Source of the DNA: Streptantibioticus cattleyicolor NRRL 8057 = DSM 46488 | GTDB taxonomy: Bacteria; Actinomycetota; Actinomycetes; Streptomycetales; Streptomycetaceae | Length of the DNA: 64,000 bases | NCBI RefSeq assembly: GCF_000240165.1 | Contig: NC_017586.1 | Span: forward strand, 3,968,001 to 4,032,000 | Reading direction: 5' to 3' | Made by a program: the position numbers and the translations under genes | Shown: positions 8,409-19,044 of the stretch, in pieces | Position numbering within the stretch: position 1 is the first letter of the stretch | How the letters are laid out: the number at the start of each line of letters is the position of its first letter | The notes under the pieces: model-generated | Told to the model about the DNA's origin: nothing | The model's database searches: none | What the model saw: the letters and a program-made list of their open reading frames with translations, nothing else

Positions 8409-9245
8409 TTGTCATCCGTGGCTCATGCCCTGCCTGCCGCCGTCGTGCCGTCGCGCACCACGGTCGCGGTGCGGCGCGCGCTGCGGGTGACGATGCTGCT
8501 CGGCGGATTCCTGGCGGTCGCCTTCCTCTTCGCGGGCAGGGCGCACGCCGACACACCGAGGGTGCCGGGTGTTCCCGGCGCGCACACCGCGGCGCGGTCC
8601 ACCACGCCGCACCGGGCGGCCACCGGCAAGGCCCTTGCCGCCGCAGCGAGTTCGGCGGCGGACCGCGGCGAGATCCCGGGCGTGGCCCGGGGTGCCGTGG
8701 ACGGTGGGTCCGGCCTCGACGCCACCGGGGTCCCCGGTGACGTCGCGCGGATGGCGGTGGTCCGCCCGGTCGGCACGCTGGACGACGCGTTGGAACCGGG
8801 CCGGGTCATCGGTGCCGTACGGCAGGTGGCCGGCCGTCTCGTGCCGGTCGCGGCCGGTCCGTCGGCCGGTGCGCCGGGCGGCGGTCACCACGTGGTGGCG
8901 GGCTCCCGTGCCGGTCACGGCGGTGCCACGGCCACGCGGCGTACCGCGTCTCCGGCGGCCGACGTTGCGCCGACGACGACCGGTGGCGGCCACGCGGCGT
9001 ACGCCGTGAGCGGGGCGCACACCGGCGTCCAGGTGGCGCACCGGCGGCCCGCGCACGCTCCGGCGGCGCCCGCCGGACACCAGGAGCACCCTGGCGAGAG
9101 TGACGGCGTCCACCACGACGGTGGCGCCCACGCCACGTTGCCCGCGTCCGGCGCGCGGCTCCCGTTGAACGCGGTCGCGATCCGCGCCGCGCACGGTTCG
9201 TCGCCCCTCCAGCGGCCGGCGAACGTCTCCGTCCAGCCCGACTAG
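8409..9245 (+). CDS. Secreted low-complexity Ala/Gly/His-rich protein
   Basis: I do not recognise this 278-residue protein. It has an arginine-bearing N-region (RTTVAVRRALRVT), a hydrophobic core (MLLGGFLAVAFLFAG) and a likely AHA cleavage site, then a mature part rich in Ala, Gly, His, Thr and Pro without cysteine. The start is uncertain: TTG 8409 follows GGGAAGG at a good distance, while GTG 8376 or GTG 8418 in the same frame are possible. It lies upstream of a second secreted protein of similar composition; the two may be a related pair. A cell-surface role is inferred only from the signal sequence. Confidence 0.6.
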   Translation: MSSVAHALPAAVVPSRTTVAVRRALRVTMLLGGFLAVAFLFAGRAHADTPRVPGVPGAHTAARSTTPHRAATGKALAAAASSAADRGEIPGVARGAVDGGSGLDATGVPGDVARMAVVRPVGTLDDALEPGRVIGAVRQVAGRLVPVAAGPSAGAPGGGHHVVAGSRAGHGGATATRRTASPAADVAPTTTGGGHAAYAVSGAHTGVQVAHRRPAHAPAAPAGHQEHPGESDGVHHDGGAHATLPASGARLPLNAVAIRAAHGSSPLQRPANVSVQPD

Positions 9246-9504
9246 GCGGTCCCACGGCGACGCCCGGTGCGCGAGGCACGGGCGTGGCAGGACGCCTCCG
9301 GCTGTGGACGTGAGCGACCCCGGCGGGCCGTCGAGCCCCCGTACGTGTTCCCGCGTTCCGCGCAACTGACCGGTGTACGGGCCGTGTTGCCCGCATCCGA
9401 CAGTGCGCGCCCGGCGTAGGCGTCGCGCCGCCCCGTTTCCTCTCGCGTGCCCGGCCGAGCCGTACACGTCCCGAAGAGAATCCGAAGAGAGAAAAGGTCC
9501 CCTC

Positions 9505-10464
9505 ATGCGTACGAGCATTCGCCGTGCCGTTGTCGTCGTCGCCGCCGCTTCCGGGGTGTGGGCGCTCGGGAGCGTCGCCGCCAACGCGGCCACGCTGCCC
9601 GTGGTGCCCGGCACCGGCCAGGCCGTCGGCCGGGTCACCGGCGAGGTCACCGGCACGGCGGCCCGGCTGGCCTCCGTCGCCGGCCCGGTGAACGTCACCC
9701 ACACCGTCGGCGCCGTGCGGGACAAGCTGCCCGTCGTCGGTTCGCCGACCGGCAGCGGACCGGTCGAGCACCCGATGACCACGGCGGCGCGGCCGGTGAC
9801 CGGCGGGAACGTCCACCGGACCGGCGCCGTCCCGTCCGTGCGCCGGCTCGCCGAGGCGGCGCACGGCGTCGGTGCCGGCGCCGTGACCGGTGCGGTCGAG
9901 CACGTCGGTACGGTGCCCGCGGCCCCGGCCGGGCCCGCGCTGCCGTCCTCGGGCCTGCCGTCCGTCCCCTCCGTCCCGTCCGCGCCCTCCGTCCCGGCTC
10001 CGGGCGACGCCACCGATCTGTCCAACGGGATCCTCGCCGCCGGCACCCGGTTGGACGCGCTGACCAAGGCGGGCCCGCTCGCCAGGAAGGCCGTCGCCGG
10101 GACGCTCCCGGTGGCCCGGGGCGCCGTCGCCGGTGCCGGCAGCGTGGCGCGGGACGAGTCGGGGCAGGCCCGGCCGTTCGCCACCGGAGTCGTGCGGCAG
10201 GCCCGGCCGCTGACCGGCGCGGTCACTGGATGCGCCCAGGGCGTGGTCGCCCAGACCCTGCCCTTCGCGCACAACGCCGTGGCCGGCGCCGTCAACGGGG
10301 CCGTCCGGGTCGCGACCACCACGGTGAACGGGGTGCGCGTCGCGGTGACGCCGGTGGAGGCGGCCGGTTCGCTGCCGACGCTGCCGACCGGCGTCCCGTC
10401 GCTGCCGGGCACCGGCTCCCTGTCGGCCCTGCCGACCCTGCCGACCGGCGCCCTCGGCATCTGA
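9505..10464 (+). CDS. Secreted Ala/Val/Pro-rich protein
   Basis: This 319-residue protein has ATG 9505 behind a GAGAGAAAAGG ribosome site. It begins with a clear signal peptide (MRTSIRRAVVVVAAASGVWA, cleavage probably after ANA near residue 28). The mature region is low complexity with repeated short blocks such as PSVPSVPSAPSVP and alternating ARP/AVAG segments, suggesting an extended surface protein. No enzyme motif or sorting signal is visible. It sits just upstream of sucCD but is separated by 356 bp holding its own promoter-like elements, so it is unlikely to be co-transcribed with them. Confidence 0.7.
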   Translation: MRTSIRRAVVVVAAASGVWALGSVAANAATLPVVPGTGQAVGRVTGEVTGTAARLASVAGPVNVTHTVGAVRDKLPVVGSPTGSGPVEHPMTTAARPVTGGNVHRTGAVPSVRRLAEAAHGVGAGAVTGAVEHVGTVPAAPAGPALPSSGLPSVPSVPSAPSVPAPGDATDLSNGILAAGTRLDALTKAGPLARKAVAGTLPVARGAVAGAGSVARDESGQARPFATGVVRQARPLTGAVTGCAQGVVAQTLPFAHNAVAGAVNGAVRVATTTVNGVRVAVTPVEAAGSLPTLPTGVPSLPGTGSLSALPTLPTGALGI

Positions 10465-10601
10465 CCGACCGGGCCTCCATGGACCGCCGGGCGGTCCGGA
10501 CGTGGTGCGTTCCCCGCCATCCCCCGCACCACTCCGGGCCGCCCGGCCTTCGGCCGCTCCGGGGCGCGACAGAGGGGCGCGACACACCCGCTCAGGTGTT
10601 T

Positions 10602-10615
10602 GTGACCGTTCTCAC
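10602..10615. promoter_or_regulatory. CRP-like palindrome upstream of sucC
   Basis: GTGA-CCGTTC-TCAC is a perfect GTGA-N6-TCAC palindrome, the half-sites recognised by CRP/FNR-family regulators, including the conserved Streptomyces Crp. It lies about 20 bp upstream of the proposed sucC -35 box. The 356-bp spacer 10465-10820 contains no gene that I can support. Confidence 0.4.
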
Positions 10616-10636
10616 CGCGCTCGTGTGACGTTGGAT

Positions 10637-10666
10637 TTAGACCCTCGCAGCGGGCAGGGATAACCT
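10637..10666 (+). promoter_or_regulatory. Putative sucCD promoter
   Basis: TTAGAC at 10637-10642 and TAACCT at 10661-10666 are spaced by 18 bp and resemble housekeeping (HrdB-type) -35 and -10 boxes. The leader to GTG 10821 would be about 145 nt. Confidence 0.35.
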
Positions 10667-10820
10667 GCGATGCGGACATGCCGCGTACTTGGACGACGTG
10701 TGCGCCCTCTTCCCCGGATCGCGTCACCACGCCGTAGCCACTGGGTCACGGCACGCCCGCGCACACAAAAAACCCGCGATCACCAGACTGCGATTAAGAG
10801 AAGCAAAGGGACGGACGCGC

Positions 10821-11993
10821 GTGGACCTGTTCGAGTACCAAGCGAGGGATCTCTTCGCCAAGCACGATGTACCGGTGCTGAGCGGTGAAGTCATCGACAC
10901 GCCGGAGGCCGCGCGCGAGGTTGCCGAGCGTCTCGGCGGCCGTGTGGTCGTCAAGGCGCAGGTCAAGACCGGTGGCCGCGGCAAGGCCGGCGGCGTGAAG
11001 CTGGCCGACGGCCCGGACGACGCGGTGGAGAAGGCCGGCGCCATCCTGGGCATGGACATCAAGGGCCACACGGTCCACAAGGTGATGCTGGCCCAGACCG
11101 CGGACATCGTGGACGAGTACTACGTCTCGTTCCTGCTGGACCGTGCCAACCGGACGTTCCTCGCCATGGCCTCCGTCGAGGGCGGCATGGAGATCGAGGA
11201 GGTGGCCGCCACCAAGCCGGAGGCGCTCGCCAAGGTCCCGGTGGACGCCAAGGAGGGCGTGACCGACGCCAAGGCCCGCGAGATCGTCGAGGCCGCCAAG
11301 TTCCCGGCCGAGGTCGCCGACCAGGTCGCCGAGGTCCTCAAGAAGCTGTGGACCGTCTTCATCAAGGAAGACGCCCTGCTGGTCGAGGTCAACCCGCTGG
11401 CGAAGACCGGTGACGGCACGGTGCTGGCGATCGACGGCAAGGTGTCGCTGGACGCCAACGCCGCCTTCCGGCAGCCGGACCACGCCGAGCTGGAGGACAA
11501 GGCTTCCGCCAACCCGCTGGAGGCCGCCGCCAAGGCCAAGGGCCTCAACTACGTCAAGCTCGACGGCGAGGTCGGCATCATCGGCAACGGCGCGGGCCTG
11601 GTCATGTCGACCCTGGACGTCGTCGCCTACGCCGGCGAGAAGCACGGCAACGTCAAGCCGGCCAACTTCCTGGACATCGGCGGCGGCGCCTCCGCCGAGG
11701 TGATGGCCAACGGTCTGGAGATCATCCTGGGCGACCCGGCCGTCAAGTCGGTCTTCGTCAACGTCTTCGGCGGCATCACCGCGTGCGACGCGGTCGCCAA
11801 CGGCATCGTCCAGGCCCTGGAGCTGCTCAAGTCCAAGGGCGAGGACGTCAACAAGCCGCTGGTCGTGCGTCTGGACGGCAACAACGCCGAGCTGGGCCGC
11901 AAGATCCTCACCGACGCCAACCACCCGCTGGTGCAGCAGGTGGACACCATGGATGACGCGGCGGACCGCGCCGCCGAGCTGGCTGCTAAGTAA
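10821..11993 (+). CDS. sucC: Succinyl-CoA synthetase (ADP-forming) subunit beta
   Basis: This 390-residue protein has the length and motifs of SucC, which with SucD interconverts succinyl-CoA and succinate with ATP formation in the TCA cycle. It begins [15 protein letters not shown], has the ATP-grasp start [20 protein letters not shown] (about residues 43-62), and the C-terminal ligase region [21 protein letters not shown] 10821 fits family starts and follows an AAAGGGA ribosome site; an upstream in-frame extension is not family-like. sucD follows after 20 bp. Confidence 0.97.
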   Translation: MDLFEYQARDLFAKHDVPVLSGEVIDTPEAAREVAERLGGRVVVKAQVKTGGRGKAGGVKLADGPDDAVEKAGAILGMDIKGHTVHKVMLAQTADIVDEYYVSFLLDRANRTFLAMASVEGGMEIEEVAATKPEALAKVPVDAKEGVTDAKAREIVEAAKFPAEVADQVAEVLKKLWTVFIKEDALLVEVNPLAKTGDGTVLAIDGKVSLDANAAFRQPDHAELEDKASANPLEAAAKAKGLNYVKLDGEVGIIGNGAGLVMSTLDVVAYAGEKHGNVKPANFLDIGGGASAEVMANGLEIILGDPAVKSVFVNVFGGITACDAVANGIVQALELLKSKGEDVNKPLVVRLDGNNAELGRKILTDANHPLVQQVDTMDDAADRAAELAAK

Positions 11994-12013
11994 AGGACGA
12001 GGTAACCGACACC

Positions 12014-12898
12014 ATGGCTATCTTCCTCACCAAGGAATCCAAGGTCATCGTCCAGGGCATGACCGGCTCCGAGGGCCAGAAGCACACCCGCCGGATGCTC
12101 GCCTCCGGCACCAACATCGTCGGCGGTGTCAACCCGCGCAAGGCCGGCCAGAAGGTCGACTTCGACGGCACCGAGGTACCGGTCTTCGGCACGGTCAAGG
12201 AGGCCATCGAGGCCACCGGCGCCGACGTGACCGTCATCTTCGTCCCGGAGAAGTTCACCAAGGACGCGGTCGTCGAGGCCATCGACGCCGAGATCCCGCT
12301 GGCCGTCGTGATCACCGAGGGCATCGCGGTCCACGACACCGCCTACTTCTGGGCGCACGCCCAGTCCAAGGGCAACAAGACCCGGATCATCGGCCCCAAC
12401 TGCCCGGGCCTGATCACCCCGGGTCAGTCGAACGCCGGCATCATCCCGTCCGACATCACCAAGCCGGGCCGCATCGGCCTGGTGTCGAAGTCGGGCACGC
12501 TGACCTACCAGATGATGTACGAGCTGCGTGACATCGGCTTCAGCTCCTGCGTCGGCATCGGTGGCGACCCGATCATCGGGACCACGCACATCGACTGCCT
12601 CAAGGCGTTCCAGGAGGACCCGGAGACCGACCTCATCGTGATGATCGGTGAGATCGGCGGCGACGCCGAGGAGCGCGCGGCGGCCTACATCAAGGAGCAC
12701 GTGACCAAGCCGGTCGTCGGCTACGTCGCGGGCTTCACCGCCCCCGAGGGCAAGACGATGGGCCACGCGGGCGCGATCGTCTCCGGTTCGTCGGGCACCG
12801 CCCAGGCGAAGAAGGAGGCCCTGGAGGCGGCCGGCGTCAAGGTCGGCAAGACCCCGAGCGAGACCGCGCGTCTCGCCCGCGCCGCCCTGGCCGGCTGA
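12014..12898 (+). CDS. sucD: Succinyl-CoA synthetase subunit alpha
   Basis: This 294-residue subunit carries the CoA-binding Rossmann domain ([17 protein letters not shown] near residue 13) and the active-site histidine in [12 protein letters not shown] (about residues 245-255), which is phosphorylated during catalysis. ATG 12014 follows AAAGGACGAGG. It forms an operon with sucC and is closed by a strong hairpin at 12930-12961. Confidence 0.97.
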   Translation: MAIFLTKESKVIVQGMTGSEGQKHTRRMLASGTNIVGGVNPRKAGQKVDFDGTEVPVFGTVKEAIEATGADVTVIFVPEKFTKDAVVEAIDAEIPLAVVITEGIAVHDTAYFWAHAQSKGNKTRIIGPNCPGLITPGQSNAGIIPSDITKPGRIGLVSKSGTLTYQMMYELRDIGFSSCVGIGGDPIIGTTHIDCLKAFQEDPETDLIVMIGEIGGDAEERAAAYIKEHVTKPVVGYVAGFTAPEGKTMGHAGAIVSGSSGTAQAKKEALEAAGVKVGKTPSETARLARAALAG

Positions 12899-12929
12899 CA
12901 CCAGGCCGACCCACCGCGGCAGAGCGCAC

Positions 12930-12961
12930 GAGCCCGGTTCCGGATCCCCGGAGCCGGGCTC
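12930..12961 (+). terminator. Terminator of sucCD
   Basis: GAGCCCGG (12930-12937) pairs with CCGGGCTC (12954-12961), with further CCGG pairing inside the loop, starting 31 nt after the sucD stop. Confidence 0.75.
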
Positions 12962-13070
12962 GCGGCTTTCCCGCCGTCTTCGCGCGGATCCGGAGCGGGC
13001 GGCGACACGGCCCGGCGTCCGACCTGACGTTCCATCACCTTATGTCCGTTAATTGGCATGATGCGGTGAT

Positions 13071-14450
13071 GTGACCTATGCGGGTGAGCGTTTCCCCCGG
13101 CGTACGCGGCGGCGGGGCGGACCGGGGCGCCGGGCGCCGGAGATGACCGCGGCGGCCTTCAGCGGCGCGGTGGCCGCGGTGCTCGGGCTCGGCGCGGTGG
13201 TGGTGCTGGTGCTGCTGGTGTGGAGCACGTCGCCGTACCCGGAACGCGGTCCGGACGGGGCGCTGCACGTGGCGGCGGCGTTGTGGCTGCTGGCGCACGG
13301 CGTCCGGCTGCTGCGCACCGACGCGTTGACCGGGGCCGCCGCGCCGATCGCGGTGACGCCGCTGCTGTTGTCGCTGCCGCTGGCCTGGCTGCTGTACCGC
13401 ACGGCCGGCCACGCGGTGCTGCGGCAGGAGGAACGCGGTTTCCTCGGGGTCGTCCGGCCCATCGGACCGGTCGCGGTGACCTGCTGGTTCGCCGCCGGAT
13501 ACCTGGCGGTGGCCGCCGCCGTGGTGCCGTGGACCGGCGGCGGGCCGCTGCGCGCCGTGCCGCTCTCCGCGCTGCTGAGGCTCCCGCCGGCCGCCTGCGC
13601 GGTGGTCGTCGCCGGCGCCTGGTCGGCCTGCGGACGGCCGTCGAGCGTACGGCTGGTGGCCCGGCTGCCGTACGGGGTGCGGCGGACGGCGGCGCGGCTG
13701 CGGATCCCGTACGGCGGGCTGCGGGTGGCGTTGCGCTGCGCGGCGGGGGAACGGCGGTGCTGGCCGGCGGGGGCGCGCTGCTGAGCGTGGGTTCGCTGGT
13801 GTGGCACGGGCAGGCCGCGCTGGACTCGCTGCTGCGGCTGGCGGGTTCGTTCTCCGGACGGTTCGCGGTGTCGCTGCTGGCGGTGGCGTTGCTGCCGGAC
13901 GCGGCGGTGTGGGGTGCGGCGTACGCGCTGGGGCCGGGGTTCGCGTTCGGGGCGCACGGGTGGGCGGGGCCGGGCGGGGTGTACGGGTATCCGCCGCTGC
14001 CGCCGGACTTCCCGCTGCTCGCGGCGGTGCCGGCGGCGGGCGGACGGGGACACGGCGCCGGGCTCGGCTGGCTGGCCGTGGTGGTGCCGGTGGCGGCCGG
14101 GCTGGTGATGGCCCGGTCGGCGGCCCGGGCGGCGCGGGAACGCGGCTGGACGGCGGCGCGCACCGCCGTGGTCACCGCGCTCGCCGCGCTGTGCGGTGCC
14201 GTCGCGGTCGCGTCGGCCGCGGCGCTGGCCTCCGGCCCGATGGGGGTCGCCGCACTCTCCCGGTTCGGCCCGGACCCGCTGCTCACCGGCGCCGCCGCGC
14301 TGGCCTGGCTGGCCGCGGTGGCGGTCCCCGGAGCGCTCGCCGCCCGCTGGCACGCCGCCCGCCGCGCCCCCACCCGCCGTTCCCCCGCCGTCCCGCCACC
14401 CACCCCGGGCCCGCCCCCCCGGCGTCCCCCACGTCCGCCCGCTCTCCCCC
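13071..14450 (+). pseudogene. DUF6350 (PerM-like) membrane protein, frameshifted
   Basis: The first 220 or so codons from GTG 13071 encode a multi-pass membrane protein of the DUF6350 family, often annotated as cell division protein PerM and found next to purN in Streptomyces (ISSPYP-like [32 protein letters not shown]). Around 13730-13750 the family match leaves this frame (which stops at 13784) and continues in another frame ([20 protein letters not shown] and further membrane helices). In the second frame homology fades into Pro/Arg-rich sequence after about 14400, near a C7 run, and the frame stays open to 14974. A 1-base change near 13740, and perhaps a second near 14400, would explain this. 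It may be a true pseudogene or a sequencing error in a GC-rich stretch. ATG 13143 is an alternative start. Confidence 0.75.
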
Positions 14451-14871
14451 CCGGGGCGAGAGCGAGCCCGCGCGATAGCGCCCCGGGCGGTGTGGTCGTG
14501 GTGTGCCGTGAGTGTGCCGGTCGCCGAGCGGGCCCTCGGCGGGGCCCGCGAACTCCCGCGCGGGGGTGGCCGGTTCGCGGTGGCGGCGCGGAGCGGGCGG
14601 CGGACTGGCGTGTGAGGTGGGCGCGTTGCCGCGTCGCCGTTCGGCGGGGCCACCGCGAACGCCCGGGCGTGAGCGGTCCGTTGGCGACGTGGGGCCGCCG
14701 CCGGCCCCGGGGCGTACGGGGGTTGCGCGCTCGCCGTCGCCGTCGGTGGGACTCGCGGCGTCCCGTGCGCGTGCCGGTTGCCGAGCGGCGCCGCCCCAAG
14801 CCCCGTGGGGGATGCGCTCCGGCCGACAGGGCGCCTCCCGGCCATGGGCGCCGGGGGCTTCGTTCCCGCGC
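14451..14871. other. GC-rich spacer with an imperfect repeat
   Basis: No gene supported. The DUF6350 frame is formally open here but the composition is Arg/Pro-rich and not family-like. GTGCCGGTCGCCGAGCGG (14514-14531) recurs with one mismatch at 14771-14788, so part of this spacer is repetitive. Confidence 0.4.
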
Positions 14872-15612
14872 TCAGTCGCGGTTGCCGAGCATGGGGCGGA
14901 TCTGCTCGGGGAGGAGGGCGGTGCAGGCTTGGCGGTCGGGTTGGGTGAGGGCGTCGTCGACGCAGGTGAAGTAGTCGCGGTAGGCGAGTTGGAAGGTGAA
15001 GGTGAGGGCGACGATCGCGAGGGCGACGGAGCCGGCGACGATGCCGCTGACGGCGGCGGTGTACTGCGGGCGTTGCTGGGCGGGGTGGGGGCCGGGGGTC
15101 TCGGGGCGGGGTTTGGCCTTGCCGCGCAGGGCGCTGATGCCCCAGTAGAGGGCGAGCGCGCCGAGCAGCAGACCGATCTCGGGCACGCTGAACAGGCCGA
15201 AGAACAGCCCCCACATCCCGCACAGCAGGGCGTAGCGGGCCCGGCGCTGCACGGGGTCGGTGATGTCGAAACGGGGGCCGGGGGCGCCGGGGCCGGGGCC
15301 GGAGGGGCCGCCGGGGCGCTCCGGGCGGTCGGGGCGGCCGAAGCCGCCGGGGTGGGGGCCGGGCTGCTGCGGGCTCCAGCGGTCACCGCCGGGACCGGGG
15401 CCGGGACCGGGGCCGGGACCGGGGCCGGGGCCAGGGGAGCCCTCCGGGCCGCCGCCCTCCTGGCCGCGCGGCTGCCAGGGCCGGTCGGCGGCGCCCTTGG
15501 GCGGCGGCGCGAACGGGTTGTCCTCCTGCTGTTCACGCAGGACCGGGCCGGGGACCGCCCCTTCGTGGCGCGTGGTGGTGATGCGGCCGTTGCTCATGGT
15601 TGGAAGCGCCAT
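14872..15612 (-). CDS. Membrane protein with Pro/Gly-rich N-terminus (DUF4190-like)
   Basis: This 246-residue protein has a disordered N-terminal half with a run of alternating Gly-Pro (about residues 55-70), then two or three hydrophobic segments ([59 protein letters not shown]) and a short C-terminal extracytoplasmic part with two cysteines. It resembles DUF4190-type small membrane proteins of Streptomyces; function unknown. ATG 15612 is chosen because it heads [13 protein letters not shown] 15597 is possible. It is divergent from purN. Confidence 0.75.
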   Translation of the reverse strand: MALPTMSNGRITTTRHEGAVPGPVLREQQEDNPFAPPPKGAADRPWQPRGQEGGGPEGSPGPGPGPGPGPGPGPGGDRWSPQQPGPHPGGFGRPDRPERPGGPSGPGPGAPGPRFDITDPVQRRARYALLCGMWGLFFGLFSVPEIGLLLGALALYWGISALRGKAKPRPETPGPHPAQQRPQYTAAVSGIVAGSVALAIVALTFTFQLAYRDYFTCVDDALTQPDRQACTALLPEQIRPMLGNRD

Positions 15613-15866
15613 CCCCTTGCCGTCGGCTCCTCGTGCGTCGCTCTCCGCCGGTACGCCCGCCACACCGCGCGGGCGGCTGTCGTCGACGGCGGACGTCTGA
15701 TGGTCAGACGCTACCCGTCGCGCCCGCCACCGTCCCTGCGGGGGCCGGTCGCCGTGCCGGTATCGTTGCTGACGGTCGGCGCCTTCGTAGGGTTCCCTGG
15801 ATGTTGGGTACCCACCGATTCGTACGACCGCACAAATCGCTCGGTCCCGCGAGAAAGAACCCCGCC

Positions 15867-16556
15867 GTGATCCCCCCGGATTCCGACCTTCCGCCCGACT
15901 CTGTCCCCGCCCGACCGACGCCCGGCAGCCCCGGCCGGAGCGGCGGTGGCCCGGCACGCCTCGTCGTCCTCGTCTCCGGCTCCGGCACCAACCTCCAGGC
16001 GCTGCTGGACGCCATCGCCGACGACCCCGGTTACGGGGCGCGGGTGGTGGCGGTCGGCGCCGACCGGGACGGCATCGCGGGGCTCGACCGGGCCCGCGCC
16101 GCCGGGCTGCCGGTCTTCGTCTGCCGGGTGGGCGACCATCCGGACCGGGCCGCCTGGGACCGCGCGCTGGCCGACGCGGTCGCCGCGTACCAGCCCGACC
16201 TGGTGGTCTCCGCCGGGTTCATGAAGATCGTCGGACCGGAGTTCCTGGCCCGGTTCGGCGGGCGCTTCGTCAACACCCACCCCGCCCTGCTGCCCAGCTT
16301 CCCCGGCGCCCACGGCGTACGGGACGCGCTCGCCTACGGGGTCAAGGTCACCGGCTGCACCGTCCACTTCGTCGACGACGGCGTCGACACCGGACCGATC
16401 ATCGCCCAGGGCGTGGTCGAGGTCCGCACCGAGGACGACGAGGCCACGCTGCACGAGCGCATCAAGGAAGTCGAGCGACGGCTGCTCGTCGAGGTCGTGG
16501 GCCGGCTCGCCCGCGACGGCTACCGCATCGAGGGAAGAAAGGTCATCGTCCCGTGA
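15867..16556 (+). CDS. purN: Phosphoribosylglycinamide formyltransferase
   Basis: This 229-residue enzyme transfers a formyl group from 10-formyl-THF to GAR in purine synthesis. Signatures are [17 protein letters not shown], the catalytic Asn/His region [18 protein letters not shown] and Asp in [14 protein letters not shown]. It is a little longer than the usual 200-220 residues because of a Pro/Ser-rich N-terminal tail of about 30 residues from GTG 15867. The stop overlaps the purH start (GTGA). Confidence 0.95.
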   Translation: MIPPDSDLPPDSVPARPTPGSPGRSGGGPARLVVLVSGSGTNLQALLDAIADDPGYGARVVAVGADRDGIAGLDRARAAGLPVFVCRVGDHPDRAAWDRALADAVAAYQPDLVVSAGFMKIVGPEFLARFGGRFVNTHPALLPSFPGAHGVRDALAYGVKVTGCTVHFVDDGVDTGPIIAQGVVEVRTEDDEATLHERIKEVERRLLVEVVGRLARDGYRIEGRKVIVP

Positions 16557-18163
16557 CGACCGAAGGTACGACCGTGGGCAACGCGCCCGAAGCCACCGCC
16601 GCCGGCGAGGACACCAGGCGGCCGGTGCGCCGCGCACTGGTCAGCGTCTACGACAAGACCGGGCTGACGGAGCTGGCCCAGGGGCTGCACGCGGCCGGCG
16701 TGGAGATCGTCTCCACCGGGTCGACGGCCGCCCGGATCGCCGAGGCCGGGGTGCCGGTCATCCCGGTGCAGGAGCTGACCGGCTTCCCCGAGTGCCTGGA
16801 CGGCCGGGTCAAGACGCTGCACCCCAAGATCCACGCCGGGATCCTCGCCGACCTGCGGCTGGACGACCACCGCGGCCAGCTCGCCGAGCTGGGCGTGGCC
16901 CCGTTCGAGCTGGTGGTGGTCAACCTCTACCCGTTCCGCGAGACGGTGGCCTCCGGCGCCACCCCGGACGAGTGCGTCGAGCAGATCGACATCGGCGGCC
17001 CCTCCATGGTCCGCGCCGCCGCCAAGAACCACCCCTCGGTGGCCGTGGTGGTCAACCCCGGGCGCTACGCCGACGTACTGGCCGCGGTCACCGCGGGCGG
17101 CTTCGACCTGGCGGCCCGCAAGCGGCTGGCCGCCGAGGCGTTCGCGCACACCGCCGCCTACGACGTGGCCGTGGCCAACTGGTTCGCCGGCGAGTACGCC
17201 CCGGACGCCGAGGGCGCGGGCTTCCCCGAGTTCACCGGCGCCGCCTTCTCCCGCGCCCGGGTGCTGCGGTACGGCGAGAACCCGCACCAGAGCGCCGCCC
17301 TCTACACCGACGGCTCGCCCGGACTGGCCCAGGCCGAGCAGGTGCACGGCAAGGAGATGTCCTACAACAACTACGTCGACACCGAGGCCGCGCGCCGGGC
17401 CGCCTACGACCACCAGGACCCCTGCGTGGCCATCATCAAGCACGCCAACCCGTGCGGCATCGCGGTCGGCGCCGACGTCGCCGAGGCGCACCGCAAGGCG
17501 CACGCCTGCGACCCGGTCTCCGCCTACGGTGGTGTGATCGCGGTCAACCGGCCGGTGAGCGTGGCCCTGGCCGAGCAGGTCGCCGACATCTTCACCGAGG
17601 TGGTCATCGCGCCCGGTTTCGAGGAGGGCGCGCTGGAGGTGCTCACCCGCAAGAAGAACCTGCGGGTGCTGCGCTGCGCCGAAGAGCCGTGCGAGCGGCG
17701 GGAGTTCCGGCGGATCGAGGGCGGTCTGCTGGTGCAGGCCAAGGACCGCTTCCAGGCCGACGGCGACGACCCGGCCACCTGGACGCTCGCCACCGGTGAC
17801 GCGCTGGACGCGGCGGCCCTGGCCGACCTCGCCTTCGCCTGGCGGGCCTGCCGCGCGGTGAAGTCCAACGCCATCCTGCTCGCCAAGGACGGGGCCACCG
17901 TCGGCGTCGGCATGGGCCAGGTCAACCGGGTCGACTCGGCCCGGCTCGCGGTGCAGCGCGCCGGGGCGGAGCGGGCGGCCGGCTCCTACGCCGCCTCCGA
18001 CGCGTTCTTCCCGTTCCCCGACGGGCTGGAGGTGCTGGCCGAGGCCGGGATCAAGGCCGTTGCGCAGCCGGGCGGTTCGATCCGCGACGACCAGGTGATC
18101 GAGGCCGCGCGCAAGGCGGGGATCACCATGTACCTGACGGGCACCCGGCACTTCTTCCACTGA
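16553..18163 (+). CDS. purH: Bifunctional AICAR transformylase/IMP cyclohydrolase
   Basis: This 536-residue bifunctional protein carries out the last two steps of IMP synthesis: formylation of AICAR (ZMP) and ring closure. The N-terminal MGS-like cyclohydrolase domain starts at [13 protein letters not shown] (about residue 25) with the [13 protein letters not shown] motif. The C-terminal transformylase carries [13 protein letters not shown] and [17 protein letters not shown] 16553 overlaps the purN stop; an alternative GTG at 16574 would shorten the tail. A strong terminator follows. Its substrate ZMP is the ligand family of the riboswitch before glyA. Confidence 0.97.
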   Translation: MTTEGTTVGNAPEATAAGEDTRRPVRRALVSVYDKTGLTELAQGLHAAGVEIVSTGSTAARIAEAGVPVIPVQELTGFPECLDGRVKTLHPKIHAGILADLRLDDHRGQLAELGVAPFELVVVNLYPFRETVASGATPDECVEQIDIGGPSMVRAAAKNHPSVAVVVNPGRYADVLAAVTAGGFDLAARKRLAAEAFAHTAAYDVAVANWFAGEYAPDAEGAGFPEFTGAAFSRARVLRYGENPHQSAALYTDGSPGLAQAEQVHGKEMSYNNYVDTEAARRAAYDHQDPCVAIIKHANPCGIAVGADVAEAHRKAHACDPVSAYGGVIAVNRPVSVALAEQVADIFTEVVIAPGFEEGALEVLTRKKNLRVLRCAEEPCERREFRRIEGGLLVQAKDRFQADGDDPATWTLATGDALDAAALADLAFAWRACRAVKSNAILLAKDGATVGVGMGQVNRVDSARLAVQRAGAERAAGSYAASDAFFPFPDGLEVLAEAGIKAVAQPGGSIRDDQVIEAARKAGITMYLTGTRHFFH

Positions 18164-18179
18164 GCCGCCGCCAACGCGC

Positions 18180-18211
18180 GAGGCCGCACCCCCGGTTCGG
18201 GGTGCGGCCTC
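18180..18211. terminator. Bidirectional terminator between purH and a convergent gene
   Basis: A perfect 13-bp stem (18180-18192 with 18199-18211, loop CGGTTC) lies 16 nt after purH and 19 nt beyond the stop of the opposing membrane-protein gene, so it can serve both. Confidence 0.85.
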
Positions 18212-18230
18212 GTCGCCGTGGCATGACGGC

Positions 18231-18836
18231 TCAGTAGCGCGGACGCTTGAACCACGCGGCGGTCGACGACTGGAGCATCGAGGCGAGCAGGAAGCCGCCG
18301 AGGGCCAGCCCAGTCACGCCGAAGAGGGCACCGCCGGCACCCCGCGCGAAGTTGCCCAGCGCGCCCAGGAGCAGCAGGCACGAGTAGACGATCGTGGTGA
18401 TCCGGATGCCGTTGCCGCCCTTGCCGAACCGGGCGCCCAGGAAGATCAGCAGGCCGGCGAGGGCGGCCATGACGAGCGCGATCACGATGCCGATCCCGGC
18501 CATCGCGCTGCCGGCGCCCTCGACGTCGGTGCCGCTGGTGGCGCCCTTGGCCACGGCGAAGAGCACGGCCACGCCGATCGCCCCGAGGATCTGGAGGCCG
18601 CCGAGGACGAACAGGATGACCCGGGCGGCCTGGGCTATGCCCGGCATCTGCATCGGCACCTGGCCGGCCACCCCCGGGTAACCGGCGTAGCCGGGGTAAC
18701 CGGGCTGCTGGGGGTAGCCGTACTGCGGCTGGCCCTGCTGGGGGTAGCCGTACTGCGGCTGCTGACCCTGCTGCGGCTGACCGTAGCCGGGCTGCTGCTG
18801 GCCGTACGGGTCCTGAGGACCGGGCGGGTAACTCAC
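18231..18836 (-). CDS. Membrane protein with Pro-Gly-Gln-Tyr-rich N-terminus
   Basis: This 201-residue protein starts with about 60 residues of Gln/Pro/Tyr/Gly repeats (variants of [10 protein letters not shown]), followed by four likely membrane segments ([58 protein letters not shown], and a last helix around [12 protein letters not shown]). No enzymatic motif. Such proteins are common in actinobacteria and their function is unknown. It is convergent with purH, sharing its terminator, and divergent from folD. Confidence 0.8.
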   Translation of the reverse strand: MSYPPGPQDPYGQQQPGYGQPQQGQQPQYGYPQQGQPQYGYPQQPGYPGYAGYPGVAGQVPMQMPGIAQAARVILFVLGGLQILGAIGVAVLFAVAKGATSGTDVEGAGSAMAGIGIVIALVMAALAGLLIFLGARFGKGGNGIRITTIVYSCLLLLGALGNFARGAGGALFGVTGLALGGFLLASMLQSSTAAWFKRPRY

Positions 18837-19044
18837 GTGGTGTCCTTCGAGCGGAGAAGTTGGGACGTGTCCGGACCGCTCGGGTCAGGACGAACACGCG
18901 ATACCCCCGTGACCCCCCGCGGTCTTCAGTCACATCGTCCTAGGCGGCACCTGTGATGTCCAGACGAGACCGCCGGGCACGGCCGGGGGCGGCGCGGGCG
19001 GCGCCGATTGGTTCGCCACGGGGCCGATCCGCGAGGATGGGGCC

